Notes: generated by a model from the letters alone, not told the origin. 8,755 bases of DNA from Planctomycetaceae bacterium (GCA_020426085.1 JAGQQP010000143.1:1-8755); one strand, 5' to 3'; shown: positions 1 to 6,963, numbered from the stretch's first letter. Translations and numbers: made by a program.

Positions 1-2960
1 TGCTCGGCCTGCGGTTGAGCCATGGTCCGCAGCGCGACGGCCAAGTCCTGCAGTTCCAAAATCGGGGCGCCGGTTTCCAATCCCATCACGCGTCCCAAGG
101 GCGTTTCGACCCAACCTTCAGCCGGACCGGCGAGCACGATGTCTTTGGTCTCGGGGTAGTAGAACACGTAGCGAATCCGGGTCAGACCGGCCAAACGCTG
201 CATCGCTTCGTCAGGTCCGTGACCGGCGGCGACCGCTTGATCGACGGCCTTGATCAGTCGGGTGAGCGAGACTTTGCGGAGCTGGCTGGGTCGGGCGAGA
301 TCGCGTCCGAGCTTGACCTCAGCCTGTTCGGCGCGAGCACGAATCAGTTCCATGTCGGCCGGCGTGGCCGCCACGCGACGCAGCACGCCTTCGGCGTCAA
401 TGGCCACGCCCGAGAACGGGCCGGTGCCTTGGGTGCCGCCGCCCCCCTGGCCGCCGCCGCCGCCAAAACCGCCGCCGCCGCCGCCAAAGCCGCCGCCAAA
501 ACCACCACCGCCGCCGCCAAAGCCGCCGCCACCGCCGCCGAAGCCGCCGCCGCCGCCAAAGCCACCGCCGCCACCGCCGATGCCACCCTGCTGACCACCA
601 AAGCCACCACGGCTGCTACCAACAGATCGCTGCTGGGTTGAGACTGAGATGACCAGGTCTGCTACAGGATAAACACGAGTGGTGTAGATTTCTTCTGCCT
701 TGGCGGTCGTTGTGATTTTCATCACTTCATCTTCCACGACATAAGTCAGGCCGATCGGTTTCAGAATGATGTTTAAGGCACTTTTCAGTTTGATTCCACT
801 CAATGAAACATTGACGGGCTCATCAGGAGTCAAACCTTCTTCACCCAGATCATTGGAATTGATCAGGATGGTGATGTTGTGCAGTTCGGAGAAATACGTC
901 ATGACTTCAGACAGCGGAATGTCCGGGAAGTTGTCTTCTGTCTCTTTCTGCAGTTCTTCAAAAATACGCTGTTCTGCTGGACTGTTACGATGCAGGTCCA
1001 CATTAGACCATTTCTTACGTCGTTCTGTTAAAGCGGTCCAGACTGGAGCAGATGGCCAGCGAATGGGAGGCTCATCCGGGAATGGAACGTGTGAGAGTTC
1101 CACCTGATACAGAGTTTCCAGAAAACGGTCTGCACGGAGCGAACGCATCTGGAAGACTTTAGCCAACTGCCCTGCTGCTTCTGAAGTAAACAATGCTGCG
1201 GTCGCAGGACCATTTCCCGGTTCCATATCAACGGCAACACGGGCAACCGCTTCCGCTTCTTCATAAGCATCAAAGTTACCATGCTTACCATCCTGGATCA
1301 GAGATCGAACACGGTCAATCAACTGTTCCATTTTTTCATCTTCCAGCAGAATCTGATCTACCAGACGTTTTTGCTGCTCCAGTTGAGCAAGTTGCTGCTG
1401 CTGACGAATCCGTCGAGTTTCTGCGACTTCCATCTGGCTGCGAACATCAACCATCATGTTGCTCAAACGACTTTCGAGTTGCTGACGCAAATCGATATCG
1501 ATATCGGAAGTGGATTTCAGGAAATTCAAAGTTCGTTTCAAAACACCCAAGGCACCTTCTGGATTCTCAGCAGATTCCTGACGGGCTTCTTCGATCGCGT
1601 TCTGAACTTCGATCTTCATTTGAGCACCTTTAATCTGACGCAGCTGTTCTACTTTGCTGATAGCGTCATCAATCGGTGGCTTGGGATCAGCTTTAGGAGC
1701 AGGTTCGGCAGCCCCATCTGTTGCAGGCTGTTTTGTATCAGCTTGAGCCAGTTGGCCTTTCTGATAAGAATCTGTCATTTTCAACAATGATTCAGCCCGG
1801 GAATTACCGGGATCCATCTGCTGCAGCAAGTTTCCATATTTGGCAGCCTGCTCGAAGTTACCGCTGCGAATGGCATTGGTTCCCGCAAATTCAAGTTGCG
1901 CCATATTCTCTTCATGACCGGTGCGTGCCAGATTCATCATACGCTGTCCAGCAAAAGCAACTGCCAGTTCCTGCCCTGGTTTATAATTGCTCCACGGAAC
2001 TGCCAGGAAGCTGTTCACCGACTGAGCGACAGGGACATTAAACTTCCAGACACCGTCCAGATTTCTGTTTTTCAGTTCTACTGTAAATCCGGTGGCGACA
2101 TCACCTTTTGCGAGATAGATGGTCTCACGGTCAGTTCTCACTGGTAAGGCGCGGGTTGTATTCAATTCTAACTGTTTGTCTGAGACACGGATTGATTCGG
2201 GATAAAATACGGGAGCCTGAATTGCTTTGACGAGCTCTTTACCAACGATGGCTGGTAAATCCTGCTTGTCTGTTGCTTCATCAGAAAGTACCACTCCACC
2301 GGTGTAAACGCCGAGTGTTCCCAGCAATTGCAGGTCTTTTTTAGGACCGACGGCATAGCTGTGAACGGGAATATGCTGTTGAGCCAGTTTGCCGGTCAAT
2401 GCTGCCATTTCAGGAAGTGAAATCAGCTTGGCAGAACTCATTCCATCACCGATATACACGATCGAACGAGCCTGTTCGTTCTCCAGCCCCTGCAGAACTG
2501 TATTCAATGCGGCAGAAAGATTCGTCGCGCCGAGCGGTGCACGAGCAGCCAGCGATGCAACAGCCAGTTGAGCCTGACGGCTTTTAGGAGCGACATATTC
2601 GTTTACAAACGGGGTGCATTGCACGTCAACCGCGTAAACGGCAACACTTGCATTGTTGGGGAGTTCATCCAGCAGAGATCTGAGGACATCCAGAGCCTGA
2701 GTCCGATGCTCGCCTACCTGACTGGCGGATGTATCAAACAAAATCGCAATCTGCTCTCCGGCATGGGCGGGAGCTGGCAGACGATCCGCTTTGAACTGCA
2801 GGGCGTAAAAATGTTCGCCTTCACTATTCTGATAACTGAGGATCTGGCCAATGTTTGAGATTTCTGGAACCTGCTGTTCAGCAAAACTTTGAGGCGAACT
2901 CAACATGATTGTTGAGGCAGCCAGAACAAACATTGATATTCCAAATCTGGATAGTGACAT
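1..2960 (-). CDS. Exported vWA / STN-like / Gly-Phe-rich / DUF1598 protein (C-terminus beyond window)
   Basis: The frame is open for 986 codons from ATG at 2960-2958 to the left edge, so the protein is truncated by the window. Residues 1-27 form a Sec signal peptide (hydrophobic core, likely cut after SFA), implying export. Residues ~44-225 are a von Willebrand A domain with a full metal-ion-dependent adhesion site: DTSAS at D76-S80, T146 in GATNL, and D172 in YIGDG. Residues ~350-400 look TPR-like, and ~490-555 are a Gln-rich coiled coil. Residues ~665-755 resemble the secretin and TonB short N-terminal (STN) domain (pattern IPLSEVMTYFSE ... VNVSLSGIKLKSAL). A (G)nF tract covers ~785-845, and from ~850 the sequence matches my memory of DUF1598 (RKVSLTRL, LAGLTRIRYVFYYPE, AGPAEGW, PLGRVMG). 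vWA plus STN suggests a role in envelope adhesion or complex assembly, but the function is unknown. GC changes abruptly at the Gly/Phe tract, so the fusion could be an acquisition or a chimera. Domain calls are by eye. Confidence 0.85.
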   Translation of the reverse strand, partial: MSLSRFGISMFVLAASTIMLSSPQSFAEQQVPEISNIGQILSYQNSEGEHFYALQFKADRLPAPAHAGEQIAILFDTSASQVGEHRTQALDVLRSLLDELPNNASVAVYAVDVQCTPFVNEYVAPKSRQAQLAVASLAARAPLGATNLSAALNTVLQGLENEQARSIVYIGDGMSSAKLISLPEMAALTGKLAQQHIPVHSYAVGPKKDLQLLGTLGVYTGGVVLSDEATDKQDLPAIVGKELVKAIQAPVFYPESIRVSDKQLELNTTRALPVRTDRETIYLAKGDVATGFTVELKNRNLDGVWKFNVPVAQSVNSFLAVPWSNYKPGQELAVAFAGQRMMNLARTGHEENMAQLEFAGTNAIRSGNFEQAAKYGNLLQQMDPGNSRAESLLKMTDSYQKGQLAQADTKQPATDGAAEPAPKADPKPPIDDAISKVEQLRQIKGAQMKIEVQNAIEEARQESAENPEGALGVLKRTLNFLKSTSDIDIDLRQQLESRLSNMMVDVRSQMEVAETRRIRQQQQLAQLEQQKRLVDQILLEDEKMEQLIDRVRSLIQDGKHGNFDAYEEAEAVARVAVDMEPGNGPATAALFTSEAAGQLAKVFQMRSLRADRFLETLYQVELSHVPFPDEPPIRWPSAPVWTALTERRKKWSNVDLHRNSPAEQRIFEELQKETEDNFPDIPLSEVMTYFSELHNITILINSNDLGEEGLTPDEPVNVSLSGIKLKSALNIILKPIGLTYVVEDEVMKITTTAKAEEIYTTRVYPVADLVISVSTQQRSVGSSRGGFGGQQGGIGGGGGGFGGGGGFGGGGGGFGGGGGGFGGGFGGGGGGFGGGGGQGGGGTQGTGPFSGVAIDAEGVLRRVAATPADMELIRARAEQAEVKLGRDLARPSQLRKVSLTRLIKAVDQAVAAGHGPDEAMQRLAGLTRIRYVFYYPETKDIVLAGPAEGWVETPLGRVMGLETGAPILELQDLAVALRTMAQPQAE
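435..608 (-). repeat. 21-bp-period (G)3-6-F low-complexity tract inside the vWA/DUF1598 gene
   Basis: Read on the minus strand, this encodes six Phe-ended glycine runs (5, 6, 6, 3 and 6 Gly between successive Phe in the central part), flanked by GGQQGGIG on the N-terminal side and GGGGQ/GGGGTQG on the C-terminal side. The typical unit GGGGGGF is 21 bp. Glycine codons are nearly all GGC or GGT. Such tracts are usually flexible linkers, and they are prone to slippage, copy-number change and assembly error. This one also marks the boundary between low-GC and high-GC parts of the gene. On the plus strand it reads as Pro-rich or Ala-rich spurious ORFs. Confidence 0.93.
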
Positions 2961-2965
2961 GATTT

Positions 2966-2974
2966 CTCTCTCCC
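2966..2974 (-). promoter_or_regulatory. Ribosome binding site of the vWA/DUF1598 gene
   Basis: The minus strand reads GGGAGAGAG, ending 5 nt before ATG 2960. This purine-rich Shine-Dalgarno-like stretch supports that start, which also gives a clean signal peptide. Confidence 0.6.
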
Positions 2975-2999
2975 GAGTAACTTTAGGCAAGAATGCTTG

Positions 3000-3027
3000 A
3001 ACTTAAGCCTATATGGTCGATTGCCAA
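3000..3027 (-). promoter_or_regulatory. Possible sigma-70-type promoter for the vWA/DUF1598 gene
   Basis: The minus strand carries TTGGCA (3027-3022, 5 of 6 consensus), a 16-nt spacer and TAAGTT (3005-3000, 3 of 6 consensus). Transcription would begin near 2993 and leave a ~33-nt leader containing the Shine-Dalgarno. The -10 match is weak, and planctomycete promoters are poorly defined. Confidence 0.25.
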
Positions 3028-3053
3028 ATTGCGCATTCTCCTCAACTGTGCAT

Positions 3054-3063
3054 TGTATATACA
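3054..3063. promoter_or_regulatory. Palindrome TGTATATACA, possible operator
   Basis: This is a perfect 10-bp palindrome ~94 bp upstream of the vWA gene start. It is partly nested in a wider symmetry ACTGT (3045-3049) / ACAGT (3061-3065). It could be a repressor site or just AT-rich promoter DNA. It does not fit the CTGT-N8-ACAG spacing of an E. coli-type LexA box. Confidence 0.25.
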
Positions 3064-3208
3064 GTCTCGGACACCATTGAAGGAAATTCCCCCGATTTTC
3101 TCTTAATTCTCCAAATTTGATGCGAGATGAAAAGGGTTTGTCGGCACGGACTGAAGTATCCGCGCAATTTGCAGTCCGATTATGGGGAAAATATGGATCA
3201 AAGCCCAC

Positions 3209-3254
3209 TTAGCGAAATCAGCGATTTCGCCAAACAAAGCTGATAAAACAGCTT
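3209..3254. repeat. Two adjacent hairpins in the divergent intergenic region
   Basis: The first inverted repeat is GCGAAATC (3212-3219), loop AGC, GATTTCGC (3223-3230): a perfect 8-bp stem extendable by TT/AA across one mismatch. The second is AAGCTG (3237-3242), loop ATAAAA, CAGCTT (3249-3254). They lie near the middle of the 527-bp gap between divergent genes. Neither is followed by a T run on either strand, so intrinsic termination is unlikely. Regulatory protein binding or an RNA structure in a long leader are alternatives. The surrounding 2961-3487 stretch shows no convincing gene. Confidence 0.45.
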
Positions 3255-3487
3255 CGATCTACTCAATTGTTCATATCAGGCATCTCAACTCAGTTCTAAT
3301 TTCATATTTAAGATAATCGGATTGTACTGATTCTACTCAATGAGACACCGTGATATTGTCGATCTTTCTATTTGTCTCACCCTGTTAATTGGGCGCCTGA
3401 ATCAACTGATTTCTGTCGAACCGGAAGTAGACACGCGAATACTCTTCGCAAGTCAGGCTCCATCAAATCCAGACACTGATTCCAGGT

Positions 3488-5503
3488 ATGCTCTCTCGAC
3501 CCTATATCACAATAACGTGTTTGATCACGTTGATCGCTTTGATCATTGGGTGGGAACTCCATTCTTCAAAGTCCGATCCCGAAACTGCTACGCCTGCGAA
3601 CCGCCGTGCAGTAGTAAAACGGGTCAAAGTCAAAAAACCGGTCCTGCAACTGAGTCAGCCTGTTGACTGGAACCGCCCCATCAACATCACCTGTCTGGAA
3701 ACGCAGCTGGAATTTCCGCTCTCATTTTCCCCCGGAGATGACTATATACTCATCGTCAACAACCTGGATCGTTCCCCTCGACACACAAAAACAATCAGAC
3801 TGTCGATTCAGGAAACAGCTGGGGATCAACCAGAAAACTGCTATTTCGAAAATACACAGGAACCCGATTCAACGCCACAGGCAAGTAGCCTGCTTAATGC
3901 TTCAATACCGTATCACTCTTCTGACACTGGTTCTCTGGTGAATGAACCAAAGTCTGACGCGGCACCGATTGAATCTGTCAGATATTTCTATCTGTTTGTA
4001 ACTGAGGGAGACCTGTCAGACAAAAAACAATACACGCGACTCAAGGCACGGTTAATTCAACAAAGTCCACGGGTTGCGATTTATCTCGATGACCAGCAAA
4101 AACCTGAAGAACTGGCAGCCGGACTGGTCAACGACCTGATTGCCCAGCTTGAGAATCAGGTGCTGGATAAGATCGAGAAGGAGTGTGGTCCTCTACGAGA
4201 TGTCGATGGAAATGGTCGCTTTACCATTTTCCTGACCCCCTGGTTAAGTAAACTGCAGGGAGGAAAAACAACAATCAATGGATTCGTCCGCCCCAGCGAT
4301 TTTCGAGATAATGTCATGGAACCGTTCAGCAATCACTGCGATATGCTGTATCTCAATTCTGCTTTGAAACCAGGACCGCAGCTACTCGATCTATTGAGCC
4401 ATGAAGTGACCCATGCAGCGGTTTCCAGCATCCGAACAACGGGGACACATTCTCTTCCGGATGAAGAAGACTGGCTGAATGAAGGCATTGCCCACCTGAT
4501 GGAACCTGGTTATACAAATCGAGACTACCGCATCAGTGAATTTTTTCGGTCACCAGAATCATATCCACTGGTCGTCTCCGATTATTATCGCGCACAGCTC
4601 TGGCGCAACCATGGATGTCGAGGGGCTGTGAACCTGTTTCTGAACTGGTGTAATCAGCTCAAGTCAGACAGTCGTTTTGCCAATCGATTTACACGTCACC
4701 GTTTGACCGGCACTGCTAAGATAGAACACTTGACTTCCACTCCCTTTCCAGAACTCTTTCGTCTCTGGTCTCTGGATCTGGCCAGACAGTCACAGGCTTA
4801 TAACACGCTGAATTCGACTGGAAATACACCTGAACCACTTATCTACTGCGGCAGATTCGTACTGGCTGGCCCTGCTATTCACGATTGGAATCTGTCAGAT
4901 CAAAACCACACGAGTCTGAAAATTGCTTCGACCGCTTCCGGATTTGTACGACTCAAATCGAAGGGTCAACTGCCGGAAAAACGGATGATCAAGGTCCAGG
5001 GATTTCAATCAATGCAGTTGACGCTGTTGAAAATTAAACCAACATCGCAGCAGGTTTCTTTAGAGGCTGAATACGCCCCTTCTGAAAACTCTGTGGATTC
5101 AAGCTCCCAATTTGTGGAAGTCCAACTGCGTTGCAGTCACCCCATCAATTCAAAAGTCGAAAAAATCTGCCTGGAATTCAATGGAGCCTACCTTTCGCAA
5201 CTCGCACGGCAACCACAAAAACGGGATGCCACGGCTCTCGACGATTCTGACTCGATTGAGCAGAGATCCGGTCTGCGTCTTGTTCTGTTGAATTCCGAGA
5301 CTCAACAGAACAAACAGGTGACTGAATTCAATGCATTTATCCCACGAACAAGTTTTGAGGGAAAAACGAATATGGAAAGACTCAGTTGGAAAGCCATCGT
5401 CATTTCAGAAATTCAGCAACGAGGAGTCGCACAGGTCGAAATGGCGTTCCCCTCGTCACCACCTCGCAGAATCGCAAAAACAGTCCTCGATGCTGCGAAA
5501 TGA
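3488..5503 (+). CDS. Membrane-anchored HExxH zinc metallopeptidase, M30 (hyicolysin)-like
   Basis: The protein has 671 residues. Residues ~7-22 form one hydrophobic segment with no clear cleavage site or lipobox, suggesting an N-terminal anchor with the bulk outside the cytoplasm. The catalytic zinc motif is H305-E-V-T-H309, and E332 in WLNEGIAH, 22 residues after H309, is the likely third ligand (gluzincin pattern). D238-V-D-G-N-G-R244, followed by a hydrophobic strand, and CDMLYLN before the HExxH resemble the order seen in M30 peptidases. Residues ~55-110 look like a beta domain, and ~430-671 is a probable beta-rich C-terminal region I cannot assign. The ATG at 3488 is the first possible start after an in-frame TAG at 3428; it has no good Shine-Dalgarno. 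Gene order is divergent from the vWA gene and convergent with the next, so it is probably monocistronic. The substrate is unknown. The fold class is secure from the motifs; the M30 assignment is less so. Confidence 0.85.
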   Translation: MLSRPYITITCLITLIALIIGWELHSSKSDPETATPANRRAVVKRVKVKKPVLQLSQPVDWNRPINITCLETQLEFPLSFSPGDDYILIVNNLDRSPRHTKTIRLSIQETAGDQPENCYFENTQEPDSTPQASSLLNASIPYHSSDTGSLVNEPKSDAAPIESVRYFYLFVTEGDLSDKKQYTRLKARLIQQSPRVAIYLDDQQKPEELAAGLVNDLIAQLENQVLDKIEKECGPLRDVDGNGRFTIFLTPWLSKLQGGKTTINGFVRPSDFRDNVMEPFSNHCDMLYLNSALKPGPQLLDLLSHEVTHAAVSSIRTTGTHSLPDEEDWLNEGIAHLMEPGYTNRDYRISEFFRSPESYPLVVSDYYRAQLWRNHGCRGAVNLFLNWCNQLKSDSRFANRFTRHRLTGTAKIEHLTSTPFPELFRLWSLDLARQSQAYNTLNSTGNTPEPLIYCGRFVLAGPAIHDWNLSDQNHTSLKIASTASGFVRLKSKGQLPEKRMIKVQGFQSMQLTLLKIKPTSQQVSLEAEYAPSENSVDSSSQFVEVQLRCSHPINSKVEKICLEFNGAYLSQLARQPQKRDATALDDSDSIEQRSGLRLVLLNSETQQNKQVTEFNAFIPRTSFEGKTNMERLSWKAIVISEIQQRGVAQVEMAFPSSPPRRIAKTVLDAAK

Positions 5504-5509
5504 AGCTCA

Positions 5510-5995
5510 TTATAAACTGTCGTCGTCCTGGTTTTCACCCAGATATTTCAATCGGGTCGCATACAATTTTTTCAGACGCGATACGGGGTACATACGAACG
5601 ATCTTGTTTTTATAGGTAATTCTGCCTTGATCGTCCCGTCCCAGCTGCGCTGCAACATCCGGTTTGGCCATTCCTGCATACAGACCGGCGAAAGTTTCCG
5701 GATCAACACCATTCCCTGCTTCAAGGTCATCCAGAGCATTCACTCCGCCACAGGAGACGGCAAATGCATTCAACCCTTTTGTAGCAGGTCGCATGAAATT
5801 TTCCTGCTCGAGTGATGACTGTGCTTCGGCCAGTTGCTTCACGCCGCGTTTGATTTTATCTTCGGTCTCTTCAGTGGGAGTACCAGAGGCCTGCTGGGCA
5901 TGCAACATAGTACTTTGAAAACTTTGTGACGCGCCTAAAACATAACCGACGGTAATCAGCAGTAAACCGACGGCGACCTGGCTAACCTTGGACAT
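5510..5995 (-). CDS. Small exported protein of unknown function, planctomycete type
   Basis: The product has 161 residues. Residues ~6-30 form a signal peptide or N-terminal anchor, followed by a polar helical stretch and a compact, conserved-looking C-terminal half. Distinctive stretches are GLNAFAVSCGGVNALDDLE, GVDPETFAGLYAG, DDQGRITYKNKIVRMYP and SRLKKLYATR, and the tail is acidic (QDDDSL). The pattern resembles small hypothetical proteins I associate with planctomycetes; I know no function for them. The start is ATG 5995, supported by AGGGAG 6 nt upstream. The stop (TAA, 5512-5510) lies 6 bp from the end of the convergent peptidase gene, and no hairpin terminator is visible between them. 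Nothing in the sequence indicates an enzyme active site. Confidence 0.85.
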   Translation of the reverse strand: MSKVSQVAVGLLLITVGYVLGASQSFQSTMLHAQQASGTPTEETEDKIKRGVKQLAEAQSSLEQENFMRPATKGLNAFAVSCGGVNALDDLEAGNGVDPETFAGLYAGMAKPDVAAQLGRDDQGRITYKNKIVRMYPVSRLKKLYATRLKYLGENQDDDSL

Positions 5996-6001
5996 GAAAG
6001 A

Positions 6002-6007
6002 CTCCCT
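6002..6007 (-). promoter_or_regulatory. Ribosome binding site of the small exported protein gene
   Basis: AGGGAG on the minus strand, with a 6-nt spacer to ATG 5995, is a near-consensus Shine-Dalgarno and fixes the start. Confidence 0.65.
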
Positions 6008-6021
6008 GTGAATGCAACATG

Positions 6022-6050
6022 ATTGTTTTGTGATTTCTATTCAAGGTCAA
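6022..6050 (-). promoter_or_regulatory. Possible sigma-70-type promoter for the small exported protein gene
   Basis: The minus strand has TTGACC (6050-6045, 5 of 6 consensus), a 17-nt spacer and AACAAT (6027-6022, 4 of 6). The predicted start near 6015 gives a short ~20-nt leader that still holds the Shine-Dalgarno. This is the best-scoring promoter-like pair I found in the window by eye. Confidence 0.35.
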
Positions 6051-6102
6051 CAACCGTGAAGCCCATTATCGCCCCCGGTCTGCTGGCTTAAAATATTGAA
6101 AT

Positions 6103-6115
6103 TGCATGACATGCA
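6103..6115. promoter_or_regulatory. Palindrome TGCATG-A-CATGCA, possible operator
   Basis: This is a perfect 6+1+6 dyad in the divergent region between the small exported protein gene and the 110-residue protein gene. It lies upstream of the candidate promoter of the former and ~170 bp from the latter. No regulator is identified. Confidence 0.3.
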
Positions 6116-6213
6116 GTAGCGTTTGAAGATCATTTTTACTAATAATTAACGGCTCAGGTCAATAAGAACCCTGAAAATTAGCGGCTGAAACTATGATCCT
6201 CTGTATTTAGACC

Positions 6214-6235
6214 GGTATTCATCCCGATCAATACC
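6214..6235. promoter_or_regulatory. 22-bp near-perfect dyad upstream of the 110-residue protein gene
   Basis: The halves are GGTATTcATC and GATcAATACC around a central CC. Nine of ten half-site positions pair; the exception is a C/C at 6220 and 6229. The end lies 48 bp before ATG 6284. The length and symmetry resemble a dimeric helix-turn-helix operator, though a hairpin in the 5' leader is equally possible. Confidence 0.4.
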
Positions 6236-6283
6236 TTTCCTGGCCGAACTCAAAGTTAATACCCAGAGCCAGAGATCCAAGAA

Positions 6284-6616
6284 ATGACCATTGAAGAATT
6301 TCAACAGGAACTGTCACAGATCGTCACCCAGTTCCAGAGAGCCGATTACGATGCGAGACATCTGCTCCTGGATCTTTCTGAAAAGATTCAGAAACTTGAG
6401 GAGCAGATCCCCGAGTCCGTGCCCGCAAATCTGAAATCTGAGTGGAAATCGATCTGCAGCGAGGTAGACGCAGTTCAGCCTGCCTTTAAAAGCCATCGTA
6501 AAACTTCGATTCTTTTCGACCGGCAGGGAATGGGACTTCCAGGAGTTCAAACTGCAAAAGCACTGATCACTCGCATCGTCGCGCTCTCAAAACTGATCCA
6601 TCGACTGAATACGTAG
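6284..6616 (+). CDS. Small helical protein of unknown function (110 residues)
   Basis: The sequence is rich in E, Q, K, L and I with heptad-like spacing. It looks mainly alpha-helical, with a probable coiled coil at ~1-50 (LLLDLSEKIQKLEEQ) and an amphipathic or hydrophobic C-terminal helix at ~88-108 (ALITRIVALSKLI). The middle contains a Gly/Pro hinge, RQGMGLPGVQ. There is no signal peptide, so it is likely cytoplasmic. The ATG at 6284 follows the weak purine stretch CCAAGAA. The gene converges on the HPt gene, 19 bp away. I do not recognise the family and see no phosphoacceptor motif. It could be an adaptor or chaperone-like partner, but that is conjecture. Coding status rests on length and plausible composition. 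Confidence 0.65.
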   Translation: MTIEEFQQELSQIVTQFQRADYDARHLLLDLSEKIQKLEEQIPESVPANLKSEWKSICSEVDAVQPAFKSHRKTSILFDRQGMGLPGVQTAKALITRIVALSKLIHRLNT

Positions 6617-6635
6617 ATTCAGTTTCGAACCTAGA

Positions 6636-6950
6636 TCAGACCACAATCCGATTCAGATGGTGCAATAACAGCTCTTTCTGTTGAGCGATTTCGATCCGGT
6701 CTTCCGATTTACAGGCTTCTTCCAGATGAGAAGAAAGCTCCGAGAGTTCATTAAATCCATAGCCGGCACCTGCCCCCTTGAGCTGATGCGCCAGCATTTG
6801 AAGTTGATCGATCTGGTCAGAAGAAACGGTCTGACTCAAAAACTGCTTCTTTTCCTCGATCCCATCGACGAACAATTCGATCAGTTCCAGAAAATCTTCA
6901 TCATCACAAAATGCCGATCGAACCGGGGTGTTTTCTAAGGCATCTAACAT
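6636..6950 (-). CDS. Stand-alone histidine phosphotransfer (HPt) domain protein
   Basis: The 104-residue product is essentially one HPt four-helix bundle. The phosphoacceptor is His55 in LAHQLKGAGAGYGFNELS (numbered from ATG 6950), with the conserved L-K-G-A after it and the following helix SHLEEACKS. HPt proteins relay phosphoryl groups between hybrid histidine kinases and response regulators in the cytoplasm. I prefer ATG 6950 because GGAG (6963-6960) sits 9 nt upstream; an in-frame TTG at 6965 would add five residues but lacks a Shine-Dalgarno. No kinase or receiver gene is present in the window, so it is an orphan whose partners are elsewhere. It is divergent from the LptF-type permease gene across a ~510-bp gap. 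Confidence 0.9.
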   Translation of the reverse strand: MLDALENTPVRSAFCDDEDFLELIELFVDGIEEKKQFLSQTVSSDQIDQLQMLAHQLKGAGAGYGFNELSELSSHLEEACKSEDRIEIAQQKELLLHHLNRIVV

Positions 6951-6959
6951 ACTAAGGTA

Positions 6960-6963
6960 CTCC
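6960..6963 (-). promoter_or_regulatory. Ribosome binding site deciding the HPt start
   Basis: GGAG on the minus strand, 9 nt before ATG 6950, supports this start over the longer TTG start at 6965. A TATGAT hexamer (6993-6988) further upstream could be a -10 element, but no matching -35 is seen. Confidence 0.4.

Noticed and set aside
15..641. Plus-strand and alternative-frame ORFs rich in Ala or Pro across the left end
   Set aside because: They are shadows of the minus-strand (G)nF tract and DUF1598 coding region; low-complexity GC-rich repeats keep several frames open.
1193..1790. Plus-strand ORFs of 146 and 169 codons
   Set aside because: They lie wholly inside the well-supported vWA/DUF1598 frame on the other strand, and their translations have no recognisable domain.
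3045..3065. LexA (SOS) box candidate ACTGT...TATATACAGT
   Set aside because: The CTGT and ACAG arms are 11 bp apart rather than 8, and the downstream gene has no link to DNA repair.
2900..3208. 102-codon minus-strand ORF crossing the vWA gene start
   Set aside because: It overlaps the signal-peptide start of the vWA gene in another frame, is rich in Cys and aromatic residues without pattern, and lacks a ribosome site.
3212..3254. Rho-independent terminator
   Set aside because: The stems are AT-rich and no T run follows on either strand; both flanking genes start, rather than end, at this region.
3340..3666. 108-codon plus-strand ORF before the metallopeptidase
   Set aside because: It overlaps the peptidase gene by ~180 bp in a different frame, and its product resembles no protein family.
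6681..6938. 85-codon plus-strand ORF opposite the HPt gene
   Set aside because: The minus-strand frame has a clear HPt motif and a ribosome site; the plus frame is its shadow.
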